A stretch of DNA of 64,000 nucleotides from Desulfuromonadales bacterium (GTDB taxonomy: Bacteria; Desulfobacterota; Desulfuromonadia; Desulfuromonadales; BM103), in the NCBI GenBank assembly GCA_014860225.1, contig JACZKE010000017.1, positions 16,506 to 80,505 on the forward strand, given 5' to 3'. The notes beneath the pieces were generated by a model. The model did no database searches, was not told where the DNA came from, and was given only the letters and a program-made list of their open reading frames with translations. Position 1 is the first letter of the stretch. Each line of letters begins with the position of its first letter. The position numbers and the translations under genes are program-made. Below are positions 33,554 through 43,801 of this stretch, piece after piece.

Positions 33554-35818
33554 TTATTGGGGGTGGCCTCCGAGTATGCTGGCTCGGATGTACTCTTCAT
33601 CAGCATACGAAGTATGGCCGAGTCGCCTATAGACATCTGCTGCTAATTGTCTTGTTTCATAGCTGTCAGGATAGGCCTCCACTGCGGATCTCACAACCAG
33701 CAGCGCCTTTGAATCCTGACTGGTCGACATGAAATGTTCAGCGATTCGTTTGTACGGAAGTTTTTCACCGAGCGATTCCAATGATCCCATTGTGACAGCT
33801 TTAAGATAAACATCCTCAGCGTCTGTCTCTTTTTCAAAGGAGAGGAGAACATCTGCATAGATTATCCAGATCAAAGGTCGTAGCGGGAGCATTTGCTCGA
33901 CAGTCTCGGCATCCAGGCCAGAAAGGATCATGAGGCTCAGATATTTGCCGGCACGATCCACACAGCCATTGAATACCAACTTAAGAATCTCCTGTTCCAC
34001 AGTAGTGATCTCATCATCAAGCATCCGGGTTATCATGCGATCAAAGTAGTTGTCAGGTTGAAAGCGCCTGACCGGCATGGATCGCAACAAAGACAAGGCG
34101 ACATCATTGTTCCCAGTGCGGTCACAAACATTCGCAATGGAGACGAGTGTTTCAGGGTTTAAAGGACGAAGAATGATTGAAGATTCAAAGGAGTGAAGAG
34201 TCTCTTCATCAAGACCATGGTAGGATTTAAGTTGCCCCATGAGCATCGCCAGCCTGCTGTTCTTTCTCAAGAATGGCATCCACTGGATTGAATGTTCAAT
34301 CGACATCTCGAGTTCATCTATCTGGCCAGACTGCGGACTGTTGGTGTGGAGAAAGGCAATATCTCGATCGAGCTTCCAGACATATAACTGTGCACTGAAG
34401 AACATAATTGCAAAAACTAAAGTCCCGACCAGAAGCGCAATAAATACGTTATGGAGACCTCTCCTATAAAGACTGGACTTTGCCGGTTGATGCGATTGCC
34501 GACTTGATTGACATGCCAAGGTTATCAGGATAGCAACCCACCCCCCGAGAAGCACAGTCTGCCAGTTCATCGACGGAACATAATAGCCCAGCAAGCTGAA
34601 CAGACAGATACTGACCAGGGTTCCTGCATAATATTTCCGCACAACACGCCCCGACCGCCTGTCAAGCAACCCCCGTGCAAAACGCATGGTAATGATGATC
34701 ATCAAAGACAAGGCCAGCAGACCCCATCCTCCAAGACCGTACCAGAGTTCAACCATTCCGCTATAGTTAGCCACCACAGGCTTGTAACACGATGTTGCGA
34801 TACTCGCGTTTGCAATATCAACGATTCCACCAAGACCAGAACCGAACCAGGCGAATTCCCAGGATGAGATACCCTGATTGACCGACGAAGACACGGTAAA
34901 TATTTTGGAGAACTGCTCCAACAACCATTTATTCCAGATGAACAATCCGGTAAAACCGACAGCAGCACCCACCGCAAGGCAGCATATTTTCATCCGTGTT
35001 TTTTGATTGCGTGCAAAATAGTTGAGAAGACTGAACAACAGGATTATAGAAAGTGTTGCGCAGGCCAGGAACAGGTTGCCGGCGGCGAGCAGACAGGCCA
35101 CAACGAGAGTTATTGTTGCGATTCCAGTGATGTGCGGTGTTTCAGAAGGTGTATTTAAAGAATCCCGCAGCTGTTCAAGGATGGGAAGTCTGGTGACTCT
35201 GGGACGATGAACAGCGACATCAGCCAGAATCATCGGTATCAGGCAGACTGCCCAAAGGAATAAACGTTCTTTACATTCGATCAGCAGTGTTTGCCATTCA
35301 GCATATCGCTCCGGCAAGAAGACAATGAACAGAGACAGACCAAGAGCGATCAATGACCAGACGGCAACAGCAAGCTTGATCTGTTGCATGAACAAAGCAA
35401 AGCGTTTGCGATCAATCACGAATTGACCGACCGCCAAACTCAGACTTATGACTGCAGCGACATACAGCAGCGCACCGCGTGTCGCTTCAGCATGGACAGC
35501 CAGTGGCATCCAATGCGCCGGTTGAACTACCCAGATCGTTTCAGAGTAAGCATCCCAGGTCGATGGCGAAATAATTGCCAAAACATCTGGCGGCAAAGGG
35601 ATCAGTTGTGTCAGCAGATAGCAGCCAAGGAACAGCAGAGGGGCAACCATCATCATTGTTGTCAGACGAATTGCCGTTGAGCGTAGTATCAGGACCAATA
35701 TCGCAACAACAAGGCAGGAACAGACATAAAACACTGAGAAAAGGAGTGAGCCCTCCCATGCGCCTAAAGGCATAAGAAGGATCAGGAGAAGTATTATCCG
35801 CCAGGAAAATTCAAGCAT
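33554..35818 (-). CDS. O-antigen ligase/polymerase-like membrane protein with TPR-like tail
   Basis: A 754-residue protein. The first about 480 residues hold 10-12 membrane segments, as in Wzy/WaaL-type ligases and polymerases. A long loop around 300-345 has SSWEFAWFGSGLGG and VVANYSGMVELWYGLGGWG, where such proteins carry the active-site loop. The remaining about 260 residues are soluble and helical, with TPR-like units (NNDVALSLLRSMP, QDSKALLVVRSAVEAYPDSY). The start overlaps the phosphatase gene by eight bases. It should join or extend polysaccharide at the periplasmic face. A second polymerase candidate lies at 57139, so the roles are uncertain. Confidence 0.78.
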   Translation of the reverse strand: MLEFSWRIILLLILLMPLGAWEGSLLFSVFYVCSCLVVAILVLILRSTAIRLTTMMMVAPLLFLGCYLLTQLIPLPPDVLAIISPSTWDAYSETIWVVQPAHWMPLAVHAEATRGALLYVAAVISLSLAVGQFVIDRKRFALFMQQIKLAVAVWSLIALGLSLFIVFLPERYAEWQTLLIECKERLFLWAVCLIPMILADVAVHRPRVTRLPILEQLRDSLNTPSETPHITGIATITLVVACLLAAGNLFLACATLSIILLFSLLNYFARNQKTRMKICCLAVGAAVGFTGLFIWNKWLLEQFSKIFTVSSSVNQGISSWEFAWFGSGLGGIVDIANASIATSCYKPVVANYSGMVELWYGLGGWGLLALSLMIIITMRFARGLLDRRSGRVVRKYYAGTLVSICLFSLLGYYVPSMNWQTVLLGGWVAILITLACQSSRQSHQPAKSSLYRRGLHNVFIALLVGTLVFAIMFFSAQLYVWKLDRDIAFLHTNSPQSGQIDELEMSIEHSIQWMPFLRKNSRLAMLMGQLKSYHGLDEETLHSFESSIILRPLNPETLVSIANVCDRTGNNDVALSLLRSMPVRRFQPDNYFDRMITRMLDDEITTVEQEILKLVFNGCVDRAGKYLSLMILSGLDAETVEQMLPLRPLIWIIYADVLLSFEKETDAEDVYLKAVTMGSLESLGEKLPYKRIAEHFMSTSQDSKALLVVRSAVEAYPDSYETRQLAADVYRRLGHTSYADEEYIRASILGGHPQ

Positions 35819-36518
35819 TCAACCCCTTACCCTGGATCACAGCGGCAGGATTCTGCAGTACCAGGCATTCGGCAGAAACATCACCGATGATACTGGAAGC
35901 CACCATCAACCCTTCCGAAAGAATCGGGCGTCGTCGGACATCAGAATGTGCATCAGTGGCCAGAAAATGAACATGTCTCTGGCGCAGGAGAAAGCGGGCA
36001 CAGGTGCGAGCTTCGGCGCCCATATTACCGGTCAAACTCTCGGCCGTGATCTGGACCAAGGCCCCGGAGGCAATGAGCTCGGCGACAAGAGCCGGTGAAC
36101 GCTGGATTCTGGGGAGCCTTTCGGCATGGGCGATGATTGGTCGGAATCCGGCCAGGCATAGCTCATAGACAGACTCCACGAGTGACTCTGATGACATCCC
36201 GAGTGAAAATTCAAGCAGGATATAACCGCCGCCATTGAGCGTGAATGTGGAAAGTGTCTCAGGCTCTAATGTCGCCACAACCTCGGCACCCGGAAGGATA
36301 GTCAAAGGGATTCCCGAGGATCTGAACTCAAAGTTCATGACGTCGGCCAACTGGCGGATCTCTTGGGATGAGAGACCGTGTTGCGTCAGGTGAGGGGTCG
36401 CAATGACCGTATGAATGCCATCACCAGCAGCAATCCTCGCCATATCCAGGGATTGCTGGTGGGTGACGGGTCCATCGTGATCTATTCCGGGCAGGATATG
36501 GCAATGGATGTCGATCAA
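35811..36518 (-). CDS. CpsB/YwqE-type protein-tyrosine phosphatase
   Basis: A 235-residue PHP-fold metal-dependent phosphatase. The start appears to be TTG, with GAGGG ten bases upstream, giving MIDIHCHILPGIDHDGP. The PHP metal motifs are visible: HCH, TPHLTQHG, the His of IIAHAERLP, and DAHSD near the end. Members of this family remove phosphate from the Tyr-rich tail of Wzc/CapB kinases and so control polysaccharide chain length and export. It follows the Wzc-like gene by 32 bases and overlaps the next gene. Family members usually read GxDDG at the first loop, whereas this one reads GIDHDG, a one-residue insertion. Confidence 0.88.
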   Translation of the reverse strand: MIDIHCHILPGIDHDGPVTHQQSLDMARIAAGDGIHTVIATPHLTQHGLSSQEIRQLADVMNFEFRSSGIPLTILPGAEVVATLEPETLSTFTLNGGGYILLEFSLGMSSESLVESVYELCLAGFRPIIAHAERLPRIQRSPALVAELIASGALVQITAESLTGNMGAEARTCARFLLRQRHVHFLATDAHSDVRRRPILSEGLMVASSIIGDVSAECLVLQNPAAVIQGKGLNA

Positions 36519-36550
36519 GGTTTTGCCCTCTACCAGTTCCTCGAGAGCAG

Positions 36551-38764
36551 TTACTTTTCACTGCTGATTGCCGGATTTAATGCTGTCCTTGCAGACGCGA
36601 TATCCGGCTTTTCGGTTTCTTCGAGGTAACTGGAATAATAGCGGTAATAATCCTCCTGATCATTTAATTGAACTGCGTTGACCAGGACGCCGAAAATCCG
36701 TGCATTTACATCCCGTAGAGATTTAATGCAAGCCTGAGCCATCGGATATGTCGTCTTGCCTGCTCTCATGACCAGAATCAGGCCATCGAACACCCTGCTC
36801 AGGAGCCGCGAATCGGATACAGAAAGAACCGGAGCAGTATCACAAATAATCACATCAAAATCCTGGCTGGAATTTTCCAGAAGAATCTCCATGCGTTTCG
36901 AATTAAGAAGTTCATAAGGATTGGGCGGGATTGGTCCGGAAGTGACGACAACCAGATTGTCATGGGTGGTTTTACAGAGGATCGATTTGTCCGTAATCCC
37001 TGACAGGTAGCTGCTCAAGCCGATCCGGTTCCGCAGTTTGAACACCTTATGCAACCTCGGCTTACGAAGATCAGCATCGATCAACAAGACCCGGGAACCC
37101 GCCTTGGCCATGGTAAAGGCCAGATTCACAGCGGTCGTGGTCTTACCCTCGCCGGAAACCGAGCTGGCCACCAGGATACGCTTGGGAGGTGCTTCTGCCG
37201 AAGCCATCATTAATGTTGTCCGGAGCGCATTGAAGCTTTCGGCGTACTCCGACCGTGGAGCGGTGCACACAATCTGGTTCATCGATTCCGCATCACGATT
37301 AAAGGAGACACTCCCAAGTACCGGGACATCGAGGGCTTCACCAACCCCCTCGGCTGACTTGATCCGGTTATCCAGACTGTCGACCAGAAATGCGACACCG
37401 ACTCCACAAGTCAGCCCGACAAAAAGTCCCAGTATAGTATTGAGGACCATAGTGGGTTTGACGGGAATCTCTGGAACCTTGGCTTCTTCAACGACCCATA
37501 TGTTGACAGGCCTGGTTTCACCGGTAATGCTCTGGTCTTTGATCTTGGTCAGCAGAGCGTCATAGAGCTGGCGGTTGGTATCGAGCTCACGCTTGAGTTC
37601 CGAGTACTGAACATATTTCGCATTGATTGCAAGGGCCTCGGACTTGGTCTCGTTGAGCTGGCCCCTGATACTGTTCTCATTGGAAAGAGCCAGCTCATAT
37701 TGGCTGCGCACCTTCTCAATGATCCGGTGGATCTCCTGGCGGCGTTTTTTCTTGAGGACCCCGAGGTCCCCCTGCGCTTTGATCATAACAGGATGTTTCG
37801 AGCCATATTTGCTCGATAACTCCATGATGTTCTGTTCAGCTCTGAGGATCTGGGCACGCAATACATCCAGACTGCTTCCCTCGGAAATCGAAAGAACGTT
37901 TTCCGCTGCATCCAGGTTGCTGGAGACACGCATAACCTTGTCATAAAGGAGTTTGTGCTCCTTGGTCCTGGTCTCTGCCCGAACGAGGTCACCTCCCAGC
38001 TGTGACAGGGTTTCCGGAATAATGGTCACCCTGTCCTCCAGGGTAAGCAAGTTGTTGGCCTCCATATATTCCTGCAGACGATTTTCCGTTTTCTGCAGCT
38101 TGAGTCTCTCACTCTCGGCCTTCTCGGTCATCCACTCCAGATTACGCCGGGTGGCATCCATCTTCATTTCCAGGGTTTCTTCAAGGTATGCCTTTATATA
38201 GGTGTTGGCAACCAGGGCCGCAAATTCAGGATTTGGGGATAGATAACTGATCGAGGTAATATGACTTTCCTGCACCGGTTGGACACGGACATTCTTAACC
38301 AACCTGGCAGCGACACTGTTAGCATGATCTGTATTTACCTCGACCAGTTTCTCTTCATTGGTGGAGGAATCATTGAACAGGCCAGTCAATATCGAGGTCC
38401 ACTCTTTCAAGGACATACGGATATCAGTGATCAAAGTAGGTCCATCAGACTTCTGGATTGCATCGTAATTTTCTTCCAGACCTAGGATACTCACCACACG
38501 CCGGGCAACCGCATGACTGCGGATCAACTGGAACTGGGTTTTGTCGAACTCCGGATCTCTAGCCGTGGCACGGTTGCTCCCGCTCAGGTTGTCCGGCTCG
38601 ACACGCTCGATGATGATCTGGACTGCGCCTTCATAGATCGGTGTAGCCAGAAGGTTACTCAGCAAGACAATGCCGAATATGCCGCCACTTACGACCAACG
38701 CAAGGTAACGGCGTTTGCGGAGAACTTGCCAGTATTCCCTTAATGAATTGGTTTTTGCACTCAT
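36551..38764 (-). CDS. Wzc-like polysaccharide co-polymerase and tyrosine kinase
   Basis: A 737-residue inner-membrane protein. There are two membrane segments, about 20-38 and about 440-460, the second preceded by a Pro-rich VPEIPVKP typical of Wzz domains. A long periplasmic coiled region lies between them. The cytoplasmic BY-kinase has Walker A SSVSGEGKTTTAVN (about 555-568), Walker A' LLIDADLRKPRL and Walker B VIICDTAP. The tail carries a Tyr cluster, DYYRYYSSYLEE, the autophosphorylation site. ATG follows AGGAGTCGATGTC. It sets chain length and drives export together with the Wza-like and CpsB-like neighbours. Confidence 0.93.
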   Translation of the reverse strand: MSAKTNSLREYWQVLRKRRYLALVVSGGIFGIVLLSNLLATPIYEGAVQIIIERVEPDNLSGSNRATARDPEFDKTQFQLIRSHAVARRVVSILGLEENYDAIQKSDGPTLITDIRMSLKEWTSILTGLFNDSSTNEEKLVEVNTDHANSVAARLVKNVRVQPVQESHITSISYLSPNPEFAALVANTYIKAYLEETLEMKMDATRRNLEWMTEKAESERLKLQKTENRLQEYMEANNLLTLEDRVTIIPETLSQLGGDLVRAETRTKEHKLLYDKVMRVSSNLDAAENVLSISEGSSLDVLRAQILRAEQNIMELSSKYGSKHPVMIKAQGDLGVLKKKRRQEIHRIIEKVRSQYELALSNENSIRGQLNETKSEALAINAKYVQYSELKRELDTNRQLYDALLTKIKDQSITGETRPVNIWVVEEAKVPEIPVKPTMVLNTILGLFVGLTCGVGVAFLVDSLDNRIKSAEGVGEALDVPVLGSVSFNRDAESMNQIVCTAPRSEYAESFNALRTTLMMASAEAPPKRILVASSVSGEGKTTTAVNLAFTMAKAGSRVLLIDADLRKPRLHKVFKLRNRIGLSSYLSGITDKSILCKTTHDNLVVVTSGPIPPNPYELLNSKRMEILLENSSQDFDVIICDTAPVLSVSDSRLLSRVFDGLILVMRAGKTTYPMAQACIKSLRDVNARIFGVLVNAVQLNDQEDYYRYYSSYLEETEKPDIASARTALNPAISSEK

Positions 38765-38898
38765 GACATCGACTCCTTACTTATGAAGTCATCGCCTGCT
38801 CAAGCTTGGCAACATGTTTAGCGTTTGTTCCGTTGTTATCAATATTTAGTTTAGCCAGTAGACAACTTAGCCCGATTGAATAACCTCAAATCTGTTTG

Positions 38899-39708
38899 TC
38901 AGAAAAAACTCTCAGGTACAACCATGACATCATCTGGCTGCAGGACTTCATGCAGAGGTACCCGCTCAAGAACCTGCTCCTGACCATTGACCTTACGAAT
39001 GATTTTTACCTTTTTTTGCGATGCCAATTGGGTAAAACCGCCAGCCATGGTGATCGCCTTGATGACTGTCGTCCCCGGCTCAAAGGAATAAGCCGAAGGT
39101 CTATTGACCTGCCCGGTCACATAAATCACACCGGCTTTGGCAACTGTAACGGTGTCACCGTCGTATAGAGGAACATCAACGGCTGATTGATTCATGTTCA
39201 TAAGGTCGCCGAGATTGATCGTCTGAGTGCTCTCTTTTGGACCTGAAGCAGAAGCTGGACGTCGAATGGTCGCGATACTTCCGGCCCCGGGACTTAGACC
39301 TCCTGCTTTTGATATTGATTCCAGAAGAGTTGTCGGCCCGCTCAACTCATAAAGACCCGGGCGGACGACTTCGCCGATAATCATGACTTTCTTGCTGCGA
39401 AACTCCTCGACGAAGATTGAGACTTGCGGGTTGACGATATATTCGCCATCTAATTTATCTGCTATTTTGCGGGACGCCGCAGCAGTTGTCATACCACCGA
39501 CCTGGATGCCTCCTGCGAGCGGGAAAAGGATGTTGCCGTCATTATCAACACGAGCCACCGTGCTCATGTCCGGATGATCATAAATAGTGATTCTGAGTAC
39601 ATCTCCGGCACCGACCAGGTAATCGGCATCAGAGGCAATTGTGGGAGGAGCCCACACAGCAATTAGCAACAATGTGAAGATTACGGTCAGCAAACGCGAG
39701 TTTCTCAT
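38899..39708 (-). CDS. Wza-like polysaccharide export protein
   Basis: A 269-residue exported protein. It has a signal peptide (about 1-25) without a lipobox Cys, followed by the Poly_export domain (DADYLVGAGDVLRITIYDHPDMS at 26-48, VNPQVSIFVEEFRSKKVMI). Two SLBB domains follow (VIGEVVRPGLYELSGPTTLL and YVTGQVNRPSAYSFEPGTTVI), and it ends near KVKIIRK...VVPESFF. It is shorter than E. coli Wza (about 379) and lacks the C-terminal membrane helix, as in EpsA-type or XrtA-associated homologues. It forms the periplasmic/outer-membrane channel for polysaccharide. It lies between the barrel protein and the Wzc-like kinase. Confidence 0.9.
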   Translation of the reverse strand: MRNSRLLTVIFTLLLIAVWAPPTIASDADYLVGAGDVLRITIYDHPDMSTVARVDNDGNILFPLAGGIQVGGMTTAAASRKIADKLDGEYIVNPQVSIFVEEFRSKKVMIIGEVVRPGLYELSGPTTLLESISKAGGLSPGAGSIATIRRPASASGPKESTQTINLGDLMNMNQSAVDVPLYDGDTVTVAKAGVIYVTGQVNRPSAYSFEPGTTVIKAITMAGGFTQLASQKKVKIIRKVNGQEQVLERVPLHEVLQPDDVMVVPESFF

Positions 39709-39762
39709 GGCAGATTCCTTTCCGGCATCCCTACCCCTTCCCGCATGACAAACTTCAGAGAG

Positions 39763-41130
39763 TTAGAGTGCTGCGGTCATGCGTATGAACACCGTATTAC
39801 TTGTGTAGTCCTCTGTATTGAAGTTTGAATCCCTGTCACGGTATTCGTAACCAAGGCTGAGGTTAAGCCAACGGACCGGTGTAAACCCGAGAGCCGCTAC
39901 AAAACCGATGTAGTCATCATCCCGTTCATCCGTCTGGTCCCCGACTGTGATGTCACCGTCATATTCGTCATTGGCGTAGAAAAGGCTGGCTTCGCCACGT
40001 AGTTTGGCAGTGAAGCGCTGACGGTAACCGATCTGTGTGCTGTACTCAGTGATGTTTCTGGCCGTCTCGATGTCGGATTCTAGAATCCGCCTTACCGCAC
40101 GCAGGTAAACCGAGGTCTTTGGCGTAAAGAAATGATCTAACTGTACTTCAGCCAGCCAGTCATCCTGATCATCATGATCTGACCTGTCATACTCCTTGTC
40201 TCCATAGCCGACCTTTACACGGCCGCGGGTTTTTGCAGTCGCCTTGAGTTGGATCCCGACGTAATAATTCATCTCGTCACTATCGCTTTTGATATCTTCG
40301 TCGTAATCAACCTTGATGTATTCAGTCTGGACAAAGACATCGGTCTTCGGTGTTATCTGATAAAAGACATATGCCGAGAAGGAATCGTCCTGGCGATTGC
40401 GGTACTCGTTGCGATCAGCATCGTAGTCGAGATAATAATGTCCGTAGTCACCACGTAATGTGACTTTCGGCGTGATTTGGTAAGCAAGGGTCATGTTGAA
40501 CAGGTTCGACGTGAACTTGTCAAATTCGCGGCTTGGAGTCCCCCCCGTGCCATACGGGTCGGCTTTGACTTCGTATACGTTTATCAACTCGAGTGACAGG
40601 CCGCCGCGCAGGTTGACACCCAAATATCCCTCGCCACGATGATCGGTCCTGTTCTCCTCCGTGTATTTATCATGTTCGCGGATATCCGCACGATACAGTG
40701 CATACCCTTGGAAGCGTCTTTCGCTTTCATTGCGAAAACGGCTGAGGGAAAGTCCACCAGGCGCCGTGTTCATGGTGTTTATATCGACCAGTTTCTGGCG
40801 ACTTCCTGGCAAGGCAACCCACATTCCAGGTGAGATGACTGCGACGGTATCTGACTGCTCATCATTTTCCGTGTTGAAAAGGTTGTCGGTATGATATGTC
40901 CCCAGTGACAAAAACGGGTGAAAGTTCCCAGAGCGGGTGCTGATGAGCTCTCCCGACATTATGGTGTCACTTTGAATCGGAGAACCATAACCCTCGGTAC
41001 CCAGGCCGACGACATCGGCGACATTGGCATCCGCTGCCAGGTATTCGGTGGGCTCTTGAGTCTCGACGGCCCAAGCGAGACCTGGCAACATAACAAACAT
41101 GAGTAGAACGGTAGTGATAAGAAACCGCAT
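39763..41130 (-). CDS. Outer-membrane beta-barrel of the polysaccharide locus (EpsL-like)
   Basis: A 455-residue protein. The ATG at 41130 follows AAAGGGGGTTTCA. Residues 1-22 are a signal peptide ending AWA. After a linker, the mature part begins FHPFLSLGTYHTDNLFNTE and repeats long amphipathic strands with many Asp, Tyr and Arg residues to the C-terminus (FIRMTAAL), consistent with a 14- to 16-strand barrel of the BBP2/EpsL type. Such barrels are encoded beside Wza-like proteins in systems whose channel is short and may complete the outer-membrane exit. It has an ordinary position upstream of wza-like and downstream of the dehydratase. Confidence 0.82.
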   Translation of the reverse strand: MRFLITTVLLMFVMLPGLAWAVETQEPTEYLAADANVADVVGLGTEGYGSPIQSDTIMSGELISTRSGNFHPFLSLGTYHTDNLFNTENDEQSDTVAVISPGMWVALPGSRQKLVDINTMNTAPGGLSLSRFRNESERRFQGYALYRADIREHDKYTEENRTDHRGEGYLGVNLRGGLSLELINVYEVKADPYGTGGTPSREFDKFTSNLFNMTLAYQITPKVTLRGDYGHYYLDYDADRNEYRNRQDDSFSAYVFYQITPKTDVFVQTEYIKVDYDEDIKSDSDEMNYYVGIQLKATAKTRGRVKVGYGDKEYDRSDHDDQDDWLAEVQLDHFFTPKTSVYLRAVRRILESDIETARNITEYSTQIGYRQRFTAKLRGEASLFYANDEYDGDITVGDQTDERDDDYIGFVAALGFTPVRWLNLSLGYEYRDRDSNFNTEDYTSNTVFIRMTAAL

Positions 41131-41310
41131 TGAAACCCCCTTTGAGTTAGAAACCACAGGTTCAACCCCCAGGCCCCTTAAAATTATGTTGTTTCAAGGG
41201 GCGACAAATATGAATAATTAGAACTTCCGCAGCCGACGCTCAGAAATTCTAAGCATAAAATGACATTAACAGTTGAAGACCGATTGTCAATCTCTCCCCC
41301 GGTAATTACA

Positions 41311-43248
41311 TTAAGCCGAGTCAATGGCATGGCTCGGAAACCTGATTACACGTGGTTTCAGTATTCGGGAACGAATAATCATTTCATTTTTGTTGGCCCA
41401 TTGAGGCTTGAATTCGGGAACAATTGACATTAGTATCGATATTGTCTGATCCCGGTCCATGGTGTCACACGCCTTGGCCAGGGTTTCCAACGTCCGCTTC
41501 AGATTTTCAGGGTCATGCCAACATGCAAGTGCAACGCAGATCTTTTCATGATTTGTCTTCAGCACGCCCTCGTTTTCATAAAGCAGTTCTTCATGAAGCT
41601 TCTCACCGGGTCGTAGACCGGTAAACTCGATATCGATATCTTTATAGGGTGTCATCCCTGAAAGCCTGATCAATTCTTCAGCGAGGTGCAACACCTTGAC
41701 CTGCTGCCCCATTTCAAGAATGAAAATCTCGCCACCCTCTCCCATGCTTCCGGCCTGGAGGACCAGCTGGACAGCTTCGGGGATTGTCATAAAGAATCTG
41801 GTCGCTGTAGGATCAGTGACTGTCACCGGACCTCCATTGCGAATCTGTTCCTGAAAAATTGGCACCACGCTGCCGTTGCTGCCAAGGACATTTCCGAAAC
41901 GCACAGTGACAATCCTGGTCCGACTCGTTCTAGCCAAAGCCTGGACGTAAATCTCAGCAGCACGTTTACTGGCTCCCATGATGTTTGTCGGATTGACCGC
42001 TTTATCTGTCGACACCATTACAAAGTGTTCTGCCCGGAAACGATCAGCAGCATCCACCACATTGCGACTGCCGATAACATTGTTCTCAATAGCCGAAACC
42101 GGGTTCAATTCGGACATAGGAACATGCTTGTAGGCCGCTGCATGGAACACGACTTCCGGCCTGAAATTTCTGAATACATAATCGACCTGCGAGGCATTCT
42201 TGACGTCACTCAGACGAGGGATAAACTCAACATGCGGGAACTGTTTCTTGAGATCCCGCTCAACCTGGAACAATGGCGTCTCGGCACTTTCAAAGAGGAT
42301 AACCGTGGAGGCCCCGAAGCCTGCTACCTGTCGACAGATTTCCTGTCCGATGCTCCCGGCGGCTCCGGTAACCAGAACTTTTTTGTTTCCAAGATAGTGA
42401 TGGATGCGATTTACTTCGAGACGAACCGGGCATCTGCCAAGTAGATCATCCAGACGCACATCCCGGACCGACTGGATCGACAACTGTCCATTCAGTATCT
42501 CCCCAACGTTCGGCAATATTTTGGACTTGACTCCTGCATCGTGGCACTGTCTGACAATTCGGCGCAATTCCTTCTGCCCGAGAGCAGGATTGGCCATGAT
42601 AACCAGGTCAACAGATTTCTTTTGCAGCACACTTTTCAAGCCATTGATGTCTGCCAAAACCTGAATGCCCTGGAACCGTTGTTTGACACGTTTGATATCC
42701 TGGTCGACGAAGCCAATGACCTTCCATTTGAGATGTGGATTCTGCCTTATTTCGCGAACGATTGTCTGCCCAGCGGCACCGGCGCCGACGATCAAAACGT
42801 TTTCTGTCTCACGACTACAGCTTTTGCAGACTGATTGATAATACTCGCGGCTGATCCTGACAATTACTCTGTTACCGCTCATGATCAGGAAGCAAAGCAG
42901 GCCATCGAGGATAATAACAGAAGGTGTAATATGATCGAAGCCTCCCGGTAACCAGGTGAGAAAAGCCGCAAATAATAATGATCCGAGAACATTTGCCTTT
43001 ACCAGGGAGACGAGGTCATGGATAGAAACGTATCGCCACCAGCCTGAGAGCAAACGCATCATGGCAAAACTGGACAATTTTATAATAATTAACGGGATCA
43101 AAACAAACGGTACAGTGGCAACCAGACCAGCCGTGAATGAGCCGTCGTAACGCAGATAAATTGCAAAGAAAAAAGCCGTAACGATCATCATAGTCTGACC
43201 TAAAAGGATGACGGCCTTACTAACTACCTTGAAAATAAAGTATTTCAT
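41311..43248 (-). CDS. UDP-N-acetylglucosamine 4,6-dehydratase family (CapD/WbpM/PglF)
   Basis: A 645-residue protein with four N-terminal membrane segments (about 8-125). A CoA/nucleotide-binding domain follows (NVLIVGAGAAGQTIVREI near 150), then a short-chain dehydrogenase domain (VLVTGAAGSIGQEICRQ near 294), with the catalytic STDKAVNPTN and MGASKR blocks in place of the usual Tyr-x3-Lys. Membrane CapD/PglF enzymes convert UDP-GlcNAc to the 4-keto-6-deoxy sugar. With the aminotransferase, acetyltransferase and phosphoglycosyltransferase encoded upstream, this fits the opening steps of a bacillosamine-type pathway. ATG follows GGTGGGGAATTT. Confidence 0.92.
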   Translation of the reverse strand: MKYFIFKVVSKAVILLGQTMMIVTAFFFAIYLRYDGSFTAGLVATVPFVLIPLIIIKLSSFAMMRLLSGWWRYVSIHDLVSLVKANVLGSLLFAAFLTWLPGGFDHITPSVIILDGLLCFLIMSGNRVIVRISREYYQSVCKSCSRETENVLIVGAGAAGQTIVREIRQNPHLKWKVIGFVDQDIKRVKQRFQGIQVLADINGLKSVLQKKSVDLVIMANPALGQKELRRIVRQCHDAGVKSKILPNVGEILNGQLSIQSVRDVRLDDLLGRCPVRLEVNRIHHYLGNKKVLVTGAAGSIGQEICRQVAGFGASTVILFESAETPLFQVERDLKKQFPHVEFIPRLSDVKNASQVDYVFRNFRPEVVFHAAAYKHVPMSELNPVSAIENNVIGSRNVVDAADRFRAEHFVMVSTDKAVNPTNIMGASKRAAEIYVQALARTSRTRIVTVRFGNVLGSNGSVVPIFQEQIRNGGPVTVTDPTATRFFMTIPEAVQLVLQAGSMGEGGEIFILEMGQQVKVLHLAEELIRLSGMTPYKDIDIEFTGLRPGEKLHEELLYENEGVLKTNHEKICVALACWHDPENLKRTLETLAKACDTMDRDQTISILMSIVPEFKPQWANKNEMIIRSRILKPRVIRFPSHAIDSA

Positions 43249-43801
43249 AAATTCCCCACCTTCCAGCTCAACCCTTAAGATGAACTCTTACAAAAATTCA
43301 AAACCTCTTATTAACAAGACTAGGCTCTGAAAATGGGGTGGCAATAACCTGATGGATAGAGAATTTGAATAATTAAGTTACAGAATGCATATGAATAATT
43401 AGTATTAAAACCATTGATCAGAACAGAATAAATGGGTTGAGAAGACCCTGTACATTTGATAGAGACACATTTACTGCCAAGATATATTTATGAGTAATTT
43501 CAGATCAATATAGTCGAGCAGAAAGTTATGCAGTCAAAATCGGCAAGGTGATAAACAACGATTACGCTGAATCGTGCAGAGTATAACCAGAGTCAAGAAC
43601 CTAATTTGAGATGATACAGGAAGTGAAGATATAGTCAGCCTGGGGTAACTGGGGTAAGATTGTTTGAATTTGGTGCACGCAAGACCTGTTAATTCAGCCG
43701 TTCCTGAATTCTGTTACAGGTCTGGATGCTATAATTCCGGATCAGGACACACAACTGATTCGACCCATAGCACATATTGACGATGAGAAGGCAACACTTT
43801 A
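43249..43801. promoter_or_regulatory. Long intergenic region with a nested dyad
   Basis: 553 AT-rich bases between the LuxR-like gene and the dehydratase gene, both on the - strand. No gene is visible. It probably carries the promoter of the dehydratase-barrel-wza-wzc group, and the dyad at 43682-43723 lies in it. Separate transcription of the export half of the locus is likely. Confidence 0.55.
43682..43723. terminator. Nested inverted repeat
   Basis: AGACCTGT pairs with ACAGGTCT, and inside it AATTCAG pairs with CTGAATT around a six-base loop. The internal loop is uneven (one base against five). It lies 79 bases after the LuxR-like stop on the - strand. There is no T tract, so it may be a factor-dependent terminator, an mRNA stabiliser or a regulator site. 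Confidence 0.45.
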
